Below are positions 10,242 through 19,602 of a DNA stretch of 39,614 nucleotides, one piece after another. Position 1 is the first letter of the stretch. Each line of letters opens with the position of its first letter. The DNA is taken from assembly GCA_905182985.1 (NCBI GenBank), contig CAJJDN010000015.1, forward strand, positions 785,568 to 825,181. Reading direction: 5' to 3'. Under the pieces are notes generated by a model. That model did not search any database. It was given only the letters and a program-made list of their open reading frames with translations, and was not told where the DNA came from. Source of the DNA: Paramecium sonneborni. Taxonomy: Eukaryota > Ciliophora > Oligohymenophorea > Peniculida > Parameciidae. Both the position numbers and the translations under genes were made by a program.

Positions 10242-11790
10242 ATGAATAATTTTAAGGCATATCAATTATTCTCTAAAAAAATAGAAAATAAAGAGCATGA
10301 ACAATGTTTATAATTATTACTCTATACTATGAATGGAAGAAATAGTTTCAGACATTTAATTTTATCGTTAACAGATTAATATTTAAAAAATAGAGAGATT
10401 AACTTTGCAACTGTGTTGATCACAAATTAAAATTAAAATATAGAAATTAACACCATATATCATGTAGAACCAAATGATGACTTATTTAAAGTTAAAATAA
10501 CTTAAGTAAATCAATTAATTAACAATTTATTTGTAAATTATTACTAATCTAATCAAATGAAAAATTTCAAAACTTTAGATGAATTAATTTCTATATTTGA
10601 AAGTATATGGTTTCCTAAAAAAACAACTATTAAGAAAGTAATTCGTAAAATTGGAGAAAAAGATTACCGATAAATATTATTGCTTCCAAATAATAATATG
10701 TATACAATAATCAATATTTAGAATATATACTAATTCCAATCATAATGATAATATAATCCTTTAAAATAGTTCTCATTTTATTTTTAATGATGTATTGCCA
10801 AATCTACTTCCTCCTTCAAATTTATTTCTTAAAAGTTAATTACATTTTATTGGTTATCTAGATCCAGTATACTTAATACCTAGAGGATAAGGCATACTAT
10901 TTAATAATAATGATTCAGATTTTTGTTAATTTAAATGTGAGAATTTTTTCTACACAATTTCTAATGGAGAATTTTAAGCATTTAATTCAGGATAAGAATA
11001 TTTCAAAAAGGGAAAAATGAAAAATGGATAAGAAATTTAAGATGGCTTGAAATTTATTCATGAAAAATCTATAGCATTTACAGATGAATCCAGTATAACT
11101 GAAAAATTTGCTAAATCTTTATATCCTGGAGAATGGTTAAATTAAATTTTAGTAGATTACATAATTAAATAATATTATTTTTAATAATTATTGATTAGTA
11201 AAATTAAGAATGAATCAAAAAAAAAATTATTTAATATTGTTTTGATAGATACTAGAGATTCATAAGATATTTTTTCAAGTTAAATTACTTAAATTGATAA
11301 AATAAATGAAGAATATTCCATAAAGCTTCTTGATAAAATTAGTACTGAAATAGATAATAGATTTATATTATTATTAAATGTGGATAGATGTCATTTTATA
11401 TGTATATGTATTGAAGAAACAAATATATATATTTTAAATTCTATGAATTCTCAAAGGTAGGATAAAATTGTAGGTGAAAAAATCCAAGAATTCAAATAAT
11501 TTATTCAAAAAGAAATGTCAAAATAAGGTTTTAAAGATAAATTTAGTGATACTTAAATAAAAATTAAAAATGTACCACAATAAACAAATGGGCATGATTG
11601 CTCAATTTATACACTATTTAATGCTATGTAATTGATTAAGCATTAAGATATTAAAATAGATGATATAGATTTTGAAGTATCACCAATATAAATAGCAGAA
11701 TTACGCTTTTAATTTTTCCAACATTTATTAAATAATAATTCAATTCTTTCAAATAAAAAGAAATGGTTTTGGAATTCAGGTAGATTATGA
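10242..11790 (+). CDS. Ulp1/SENP-like cysteine protease with Asp-to-Asn change (paralogue B)
   Basis: Two exons with a 22-nt intron (10700-10721) give 508 aa. The N-terminal half is helical. The intron falls right after LLLPNNN, exactly where paralogue C has its intron after LLLPNEN. A middle region with Gly/Asn-rich turns (YFKKGKMKNGQEIQDGLKFI) is a weak MORN-like match. The C-terminal protease domain opens with PGEWLNQILVDYI and carries H377 (VDRCHFICICI), N392 (YILNSMN), Gln 439/440 (VPQQT) and C446 (NGHDCSIY). The usual catalytic Asp is Asn here. Some clan CE enzymes tolerate Asn at this place, so activity may be kept or altered. It is transcribed away from paralogue A and the small gene at 9665. 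Confidence 0.82.
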
Positions 11791-11913
11791 TATAAAATGA
11801 GTTTAAAATAAATTATTTTCTAAATATTTAAAAGTTGCATAGCAAATTAATTTTCATATTATTAGTGTTTATTAGTTAAAAAGAATTAAAAATTTAAACA
11901 ATTCTACTTAATT

Positions 11914-13422
11914 TCAAAATAGTATATTAGTAATAAACATTTGATCTGGATCAGCAGTTGCCTAATAACATTCTCCATAATTAAGTAAATCTCTATTAGG
12001 ACTTAAATGAGAAATTCTCACATGATCTTTTAAAGGAACTCTACTATGATTCATTCTAGCAGCACGATATCTTTCTTCTATTATTTCTGTAAAATTTGGT
12101 TAACTTGTTAATCTTTCATTAATCATTTTAATTAAAGGTTATTTCAATAATTTTTTATCAATTTTAGGTTAATCTTTCCTTTAAATTCGATAAGATGTTG
12201 GAGGTATCTAAATTATTAATAATAATAATAATTTACAAATCCACCCATTTTATTTTATTATTTAACTTTATTCATATATAAGAGTTCTTCTCTATCATTA
12301 GAATTTTATAAGACTGAAATAAATAAATCTTATGGATTTATTCTTAATAGATCATTTGAATGTGAATCTTATTTTGCTTATCTCGGAGTAGAAATTTCAA
12401 ATTCAAATTAAGAAGTAATAAATAACTTTTAAAAACTTGCTTCAGGAGTAACATGAGATAAAAATCTATGGGGTTATTTAATCACATTCATATTTTTTAA
12501 ATAATAATTAGTAACTTCAATGCCACAATAATATTATGGACCATTATTATTTTATTAATTTAATGTTGAATTAATAAATGTGAAAGGTAGAAAAGTAGCC
12601 TTGCTTAATAAATTTTAATCTATATGTTAAATTCCTTTTGGAAGCTTTTTTAAATACTATCCAATATTTTAAGTAGATATCTGATAATGATTAGAATTTT
12701 CAGGTTCTGATCTTCCCCAAATGGCTCTACAATGATAAAATTGAGCCTTTTCTAAATTTGCTTATAAATAAGCTTCTTATCCAAGTTTATCAAAGCATAC
12801 TACTTCTAAATATTTATCTTTAAAATGCCAAGAATATTGTAATAACTTTTTTAAAATTTTGACGGCGGTTTCATGCATTTTTAAATTATGTGCTAAATTA
12901 CTGAGTTTGAGTAAGACCTTTTATCTAAATGATTTTTAGACTTCTTCAACATCATTACATATATCACATAAATACAACTAAAATAATCATTTTAATTACT
13001 AATTATGTAAAAGTTTGGATTGCTGAAGAGTAATATGTAAATTTTAAGTATGTTTCTGCTACTAATACATAAGCATTAAACAATCCAATAATGTTGTCTC
13101 TTACAACTTATAAAATCATAACATCTACAACTGCATCGATTGCCTTATCAAGTTCTTTATTTTTAAATGCTGTTGAGTATTATTATTATAACTGTTACAA
13201 GATTGCTGGATATTTACTGTTTTTTCTTTAGAACAAAGTTGAACTAATTGATTTATAATGATGAGCTCTACTGGTGGTTAGTAAATCGCTATTCATTTAG
13301 GTTTCTGTTTCATGAGTTTTCAATGAATCAAGATTTAGTCTTAATAGTTTTTTCTTTATAGATTCAGAATGAGAAACTCCTCTCTTAGGTGTATTTAGTT
13401 AATAAATTTTGTTTTAAAGCAT
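11914..13422 (-). CDS. TPR-like helical repeat protein
   Basis: Three exons (introns 12978-12999 and 12208-12236) give 485 aa. Residues about 75-260 form helix pairs typical of tetratricopeptide repeats: NKELDKAIDAVVDVMILQVV, NAYVLVAETYLKF, LSNLAHNLKMHETAVKILKK, EVVCFDKLGQEAYLQANLEK followed by AQFYHCRAIWGR. The C-terminal half is polar with a conserved-looking end (RYRAARMNHSRVPLKDHVRI). TPR proteins act as protein-protein scaffolds; the partner is unknown. The second intron contains a (TTA)n microsatellite on the coding strand. The gene sits between protease paralogues B and C. Confidence 0.75.
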
Positions 13423-13473
13423 ATATCAAATATTAAATAAATTTTCATATTTATTTTTATAAAAAAGAAAAGT

Positions 13474-14817
13474 TCATTATTGTAGTTTAAATGAAACCAC
13501 ATTTAAAATAGTATTCTATAAATTACCTAATCTGACTAAATTTTTTACTTTTCTTTATAATTAATCCCCATTATCAATGAAAGGAGTGTCATATTTTTAT
13601 TTATATTATTTTTATCTTTATTTACTTTCATGATACAACTCATTGAGTCTGAATTCTGTTATACTTTTATAAGAATCTCCTTAACTTTCATGAGAAATAT
13701 CATTTTCTTAAGATAATTATGGTCTTTGAACTTTTCTAGAAGTAAGTTTTGTTTTTGATATTCTAGCTTAGGATCTGCAAGTTTAGCTTTCATTTTCAAA
13801 AAAATCCTTTAAAATTTAAGGATTAGATTAATTGATGTTAAACTTGTCTACTGCTTCAATAAACTTATTTCTGATATTTAATTTTGAAACTTCTGATTCA
13901 GATCTATACATTTTAACATTAGGCTTTTTATGATTTCTAATTTATTCAGGTAAATTTCTATTAAAAACATGATATTTGATTTAATCTTCAATACTATATA
14001 ACTAATAAATATACTTTTAAATATGATTGTAATATTCTTAACATAATTTTTCAGGTTTTCTTTTGACTTCTGATTGTTTGAGTACAGTATTTCTTAATTT
14101 TTAAAATAAAGAAATAGATTAGCCCTATTATTTAATTTCTTGTTAACTTGATTATTACTTTTATTAATCTAAATTTCTGTGAACATAATCAAAAAACCAT
14201 TTTTTCTTTTAAAATACATTCATTATCTTCCATGTATCTTCATCAGTTATATCTTTTTTTAATAATAGTTCTTTTTCCTCTTCATTTAAACGTTCTCCAC
14301 TTAGTTTTTCACATCTTTTTATTAATTATTCTTCTTTACCACTAGAAGTACTTCTTTAAGAAAATTTTCTAACTGGTATTCTGAATCTAGATTATTAAAT
14401 TGGTTAGATCAATTCTTTTGTACTAGATGTCAATTACATTAATGTTTCTTTCCTACATAATTTTGGTGGATTAATAGGTTTTTGATTTTATGTAATTAGA
14501 ATAGATTATTTTCTTTATTGTTAGAATCTTTCAACAAGATTAAAAATTTAGTCAGATTAGTTTTTTTTAGTTGATTTATGTCTTGTTTATTAACGTTTTG
14601 GAGGAATTCTAGCAGATTTATCGATATCATTATTATCCATTAATAACATTTATTTTGCACTAATAGATCCTTTTAAAAATAGATCAAAAATTTTGTTATT
14701 AGGCATAGTAACGATTTCTAAACCAAGTGGTGGAGGTACAAATGTTGATTTAGTTGTTGATATAAATTCAACTGTTTTTGGAGTTGAATTATGAGAATGC
14801 AATTTATCAAATTTCAT
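13474..14817 (-). CDS. Hypothetical Ser/Lys/Gln-rich protein
   Basis: A single uninterrupted frame of 448 codons (447 aa). Most of the sequence is polar and probably disordered, with short basic Ser/Arg motifs (RFRIPVRKFSQRSTSS, SKTKLTSRKVQRPQ). One more structured segment at about residues 170-215 reads CEKLSGERLNEEEKELLLKK then DEDTWKIMNVFQKKKWFFDY. No family is recognised. The gene is 51 bp from the start of the TPR gene and 39 bp from the stop of protease paralogue C, all on the minus strand, so each gene must carry its promoter within a very short spacer. Confidence 0.72.
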
Positions 14818-14856
14818 AATAATTATATATTCTAATTTAATGTATTCTATTCAATC

Positions 14857-16295
14857 TCAATAATCAAAAAAATTAGAATAATTATTAACCATAGTCAAAT
14901 AAACATGTCTTCTCAATCTATTTATTTTATGTTTATCTTCAATTTTAAAATTAATATCAGTCATTTTTTTATTTTTTTCTTTAAACACTTAAATAGAATT
15001 GTATATGCAATGAATTCCACAATCATAACCATTTTTTTATATTTCTATCTTATTTTTATCTATTCTTTATATCTCTTTTTTGATGATAAAATTAGGAAAT
15101 AAACTTTATATATTTTATTATCCTGTTTCAAATTATTTTTTTGTAAAAGGATTAGGTATTGAGTCTAATAGATAAATTGTACCCTGTTTCTCGTTTGGAT
15201 CAAATTCTAAAACTAAAACAATAAAATGAGATCTATTTAAATTTAATGCCAAAATAAATCTATTTTTAAGATTATTAATATCAATATTATGATCTGCCTA
15301 AAATGCTTTCCATTTTTCTTCTAAATAAAATTGTTAATCAAAAATATCACTTGAAAATATATCTGCACAATCACAAGAATTAATCACATAATTTTAATAA
15401 TTCATCATTGTTTATTTTTTTTCATTTATCATTTTATACTCTCTAGTAAATTAATCTAAATAAATATCCAAAATTTTTTGATTTATCCATCGACCTTCAA
15501 AAATGGTTTTAAAGGTGAAAAAATCTATTAAATTATTCTAATTATAGTAAATAGGTAATAAAGTTTTTTCATTATTTCTTTCAAGAACATATTTTTTATT
15601 ATCTGAATATTTTTCAAGGTTAATTTTTCCTGTAAAAAATCCATCTGCAAAGGTCGCACTTAATTTAAATTTAGTGTTTTTAAAATATCCTTCATTTATA
15701 GGATTATATCTATCATTTATTTCTCCTACATATAAAGATTATTTTTCAAAGCCTTCATAATTTAAACTAAATCTTTCAACAGCATAACCTATTTCAAACC
15801 AGGGATTAGAGTTATAATATATTTAACTAGGAATTTAAATAGGTATTTTATCAATACTAAATCTTCCCAATATTCTAATAGAAATTAATAAATATAATAC
15901 ATATTTTCATTAGGCAATAATAGTAAATCTGATTACAATGAATTTTCCCCAGTTTTATTATGTATAACTTTAAATAGTTTAGGGAATTCTCTTAACTAAT
16001 TTAGAGATAAATATTCTATTTTTTAATATGAATAATCTTGGGTAATATAAACTTATAATTTAAAATCAGATTCATTAATAGAAAATAAGATTTTAAAGTT
16101 ATTTTGAGATTTTTAACATTCAGCACAAATTTTTTCATATAATCCTTTATGATATAAATCTAATAGATAAAATTAATTTGAGTCTTCTAAATTCTTTGAT
16201 CTTCCAAAAAGTGATTATGGTTTAGATAATTCAGATTCCGATTTCACTCTTTTAACATTAGCTTAATCTAATAATTGATAAAGATTATTTTTCAT
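14857..16295 (-). CDS. Ulp1/SENP-like cysteine protease (paralogue C)
   Basis: Two exons with a 26-nt intron (15875-15900) give 470 aa. An N-terminal domain (LLDLYHKGLYEKICAECQKS onwards) ends at LLLPNEN, where the intron lies, matching paralogue B. The middle is a degenerate MORN-like region (YEGFEKQSLYVGEINDRYNP, ADGFFTGKINLEKY). The protease domain opens with FEGRWINQKILDIYL and has H348 (LNRSHFIVLVL), D369 (IYLLDSI), Q411 (IEIQKNG) and C417 (YDCGIHC). The full catalytic set is present. The substrate is unknown: a ubiquitin-like protein is the family expectation. It is divergent from the coiled-coil gene at 16341. Confidence 0.82.
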
Positions 16296-16340
16296 GAATT
16301 TGATAGGTTAATTTATATATTAAAGTATAAAAAATTTATT
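16296..16340. promoter_or_regulatory. 45-bp divergent spacer, presumed bidirectional promoter
   Basis: Start codons at 16295 (minus) and 16341 (plus) leave 45 bp for both promoters. The assignment rests on gene positions; no element is identified. Confidence 0.4.
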
Positions 16341-17171
16341 ATGTCATTATCTTAAAGAATAACAGTGACATAAAAAGGGAGAGAACTTCAAGAATAATTA
16401 AGAGAATAAAACAGACAACCATAAAAACCTATATAAATCAAAGAAAATTAAGGTAGATAGATGGTATTAATAAATAGATAGTATAGCTCATTTTTTTGAT
16501 AAAGAACTAAAAGCATAAGATTAACTTGATAGTTATGCTTCTTTAATTCAAAATAGATTAAAGTCTCCAGAATAAATAATTGAATTTCTTGAAACTAAAT
16601 TTTAGAAATAACCTTTATTTGTTTAAAAGGAAATGCAAAAAGTAGGATAAAGAATATATCATTATGGCAATAGAGACATTCAATCTTAAATTGTTTTACC
16701 TTAGTTAGATTTTAGATAAAAGTAATATATGAAAAACAAATACGCTAATTTTAGTGAAAATATATCATCTCGATAATCAAGTAAAATTTAAATTAAATGT
16801 TAGGACATAAAGTTGAAGAAGGATTAACTAAAAAAATTAATTTTATGTTATTTTAGGAAGGAAAGATAGAGAGAATGATAACTAAGTATGAAAAATTCAA
16901 TGAAAAAGCTAAATTAATACCTTAATATAAGAAAGATGATAAAAAAGGAGAAGATTTTATGAAATAGTTATTATAAAGAATGGATGCAGGTCAAGAAACA
17001 AGAGTTGAATCTCTATAGGAAATAAGATAATAACATTAAGCAGAATTAAGTTTACTTGAATATTAAAATCTATAGAAAGAAAGACTAAAATAAACTATGA
17101 CTGATTTACATAAATCAAGATATGGTAAATATTGGAATAAATTAAAATTATCCTCTAGATCAGATAAATGA
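16341..17171 (+). CDS. Hypothetical coiled-coil protein
   Basis: Three exons (introns 16453-16477 and 16781-16803) give 260 aa. Residues about 40-150 are polar and helical (SIAHFFDKELKAQDQLDSYA, EMQKVGQRIYHYGNRDIQSQ). The second half is a Glu/Gln/Lys-rich coiled coil (EGKIERMITKYEKFNEKAKL, EIRQQHQAELSLLEYQNLQK). No family is assigned. An extra 34-nt in-frame intron near the 3' end (17136-17169) is possible and would only change the last residues. It converges with the next minus-strand gene with 53 bp between stops. Confidence 0.7.
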
Positions 17172-17224
17172 ATACAAATTTTGTAAAAAAATATGACTTA
17201 TAAATAAATATTTTTATTATACTT

Positions 17225-18345
17225 TCAAATGTTTGGAATCATCAATTCATTTACTTATTCAGCTCCTTAAATGAATTTTACAATATGTTATTCTAGTAAA
17301 CCTTTGCTACCCTAAATTTCTTGAGTTACTTGTTTAATATTGGGTAACAATTAATGCAATAAAATTTATTAATCTTCTATATATTTCAATTATGAAACCC
17401 AAAAATCCTATTTTATATAATTATTAAATATACATGAGTTCTCTAATAACTTTCTAATTCTACTTTTCTTCCTGCAAATTCTTTATCAATTCTTTCAAAT
17501 TCTACTGCTGATTAATCCTTTTTTCTTTAGTTTTCTATTCCTGACACAGCAAAGTGAATCTTTTATAATAAATCTATATATATCTACCCAATCAGCTATG
17601 TCTAAAAATGCTTTTGTATATTAGGGATCTTAAAACACCTTCTAGAATTATGGATCAGCTTTCATTTCTAATAATAGGTTTTCTTTTTCTTAACTTACTG
17701 ACTTAAATTAAAAGTTTGCTAATCTACTTTAAAAATCAGCTCCTTTATCTTAATCAAAACTTTATTTAATTTATAAAAAATAAATACACTTTCTTTTTGA
17801 AATCACCCCAATTAAATTTACTTTGATCTTCATTATAAATTATATGGAATAATTTGGACATAAATTAATCCATTCCTTATGGTAATTATCCTATTTTATT
17901 AAGTTCTTTAGAATCAATCTGAATTATATTTATATATATAATACTTTTGAACAAGTTTCTTTCATAGCACTTGAAATAGAATCAATAGCTTTTTAAATAG
18001 CAGCTAATTCATCCTTTTTACCTTTTTTATAGGTTTCACTTTTTTTGAGTTTATCCTTTGTATAAATATATATATTTACTTCTTCAGATTATATTTTATC
18101 AATAAGTTATTTAACAGTTTTACTAATTGTGGTCTTTTTTTCAAGTAAATTTTCTGTTAATTCATCACTTTAATTAATAATTCTAAAATTAGTAATGATT
18201 GAAACTTTTCGAAATCTAAAGCTTCTTATTTTAAATATTCTTCAGTCTTAAATAGATGATCACTAAGTTAAGGAACATAGGTTTAAGATAAATAATCGTG
18301 GAGTATTTTTGATTTTGCATCATTAGTTAATATGACTTCTTACAT
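17225..18345 (-). CDS. Hypothetical helical protein with several AAG-ended introns
   Basis: Introns at 18183-18205, 17919-17944 (CAG), 17760-17787 (AAG), 17560-17587 (AAG) and 17408-17433 give 329 aa. A sixth, 24 nt at 18056-18079 and also AAG-ended, contains no stop; if removed, the product is 321 aa. The protein is mostly coiled coil (DELTENLLEKKTTISKTVKQ, ELAAIQKAIDSISSAMKETC), followed by FNWGDFKKKVFDQDKGADFQ. A C-terminal helical block reads SAVEFERIDKEFAGRKVELE then THDFWVSQLKYIEDQQILLH. The spacing recalls membrane-bending or vesicle-coat helical bundles, but no family is claimed. The exon joins each restore an otherwise closed frame, so the unusual acceptors look real. Confidence 0.72.
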
Positions 18346-18397
18346 TAATAATAAGAAGAAAATAAATTTAATTTAAAAATAAAATTAAAATTAAAAA
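18346..18397. promoter_or_regulatory. 52-bp divergent spacer, presumed bidirectional promoter
   Basis: Start codons at 18345 (minus) and 18398 (plus) are separated by 52 bp of A/T-rich DNA that must carry both promoters. Inferred from position only. Confidence 0.4.
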
Positions 18398-19558
18398 ATG
18401 GGTAATTAATAATCAAGTGAATATGAAAAAGAGTTTATAGAAAAGAAATTGGATCCTAATTATGGAGAAATTAATATATATAAAAATAAAACTAACAACC
18501 TTATTGAGACAGAAATAAAAAAAGTGTTCAATAGTAATGCCATAGCAAATACAATACAAGGCAATTTAGTAAAAAGGTATTATGTTGAAGTAAAGTGAGA
18601 TTGCAGTTGAATCATAAATGCTTGGTTAAAATATTCTCATATGATAGTGGAAAGATAGATGACTTTTGTAGTTCATTTATAATATTATCAATAACAGTTG
18701 AATATTTAAAGGAAACATTATTAAATGATATTCATTTAAGAAAGGTTCATAAAACATCTTATTCAGAATAAGAGCTATGCTATATTTTATATGAAATAGC
18801 TAATTTATGCCATTACATGAAAACACTTAATAATGAAATTATAGATATTTATCCATAACGGATTCTTATTGATGATAAAAGATAAATCAAATATTTTGAT
18901 TAATTTCTTGACAATTCAAAACTAAGTAACTATTATTAAGTACTTCTTGGTTAAAGAGATTTAGAGTATATAGCTCCAGAATAATTAATTCTTTTAGCTG
19001 AAAAAAATTAAAATGATAATACAGATTAAGAATTAGTAAATGTTTTTTGTTTAGGTCTTATGATGGTAAGTCTTATGAGTGGATAAAGATGTGTTGAGTT
19101 TTTTAATTAAGAAAGACTATAATTTAAAAAAGACTATGTAGATTAACTAATAAATAAATATTGTTTAAGATACTAACATAGTGATTTCTTTAAATCTATT
19201 GTAAAATCAATGCTTAAATTTCATAATGAAGGAAGACCAAATTATTAAATTCTTTTGCAAATCTTACATCCTTAAGTAGATAGTTTTGCTACTTTTCTTA
19301 ATCCATTAGAAAAGTAAAGAGGTATTATAATTTATTATGATAGAAATGATTGAGTCATAATTTCGTTCATTCAATACTTAAGGTTCACCTTCAAGATCTC
19401 ATATTTTAATGACTGATCCAGTTGATTTTAGTGAAATTGATAAAAGAATTACATCTGCTAGATAAAAGGCTTAAAGCACTTTAGATGAAATAGGATTAGA
19501 TTTAAGACTAAATACATTTGGAAATACTCAAATCAATATAATTGAAGCTAGTGAATGA
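18398..19558 (+). CDS. Protein pseudokinase with predicted N-myristoylation
   Basis: Three exons (introns 18577-18599 and 19322-19343) give 371 aa with an N-terminal MGNQQSS that fits a myristoylation signal. Kinase-fold landmarks are visible: ELCYILYEIANLCHYM (helix E), a catalytic-loop equivalent I140-I-D-I-Y-P-Q-R-ILIDD, D160-Q-F in place of DFG, A185-P-E, and NVFCLGLMMVSLMSG (helix F). The catalytic-loop Lys and Asn are Tyr144 and Arg147, and DFG is lost, so catalysis is unlikely although Asp142 remains. The N-lobe is short, with no clear Gly-loop. The first intron is ambiguous: 23 nt ending GAG, or 17 nt at 18590-18606 ending CAG. The last exon appears as a separate small frame until the 22-nt intron is removed. 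Confidence 0.75.
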
Positions 19559-19602
19559 ATGATTCTAACATTTTATTAAATCAAATTTTATTTTAAATTA
19601 TA

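Noticed and set aside
12208..12236. TTA/TAA microsatellite that could be a regulatory repeat
   Set aside because: It is exactly contained in an intron with GTA...TAG ends; no other function is indicated.
19337..19558. Apparent separate small gene overlapping the pseudokinase stop
   Set aside because: A 22-nt intron (19322-19343) joins it in frame to the pseudokinase, so it is the last exon.
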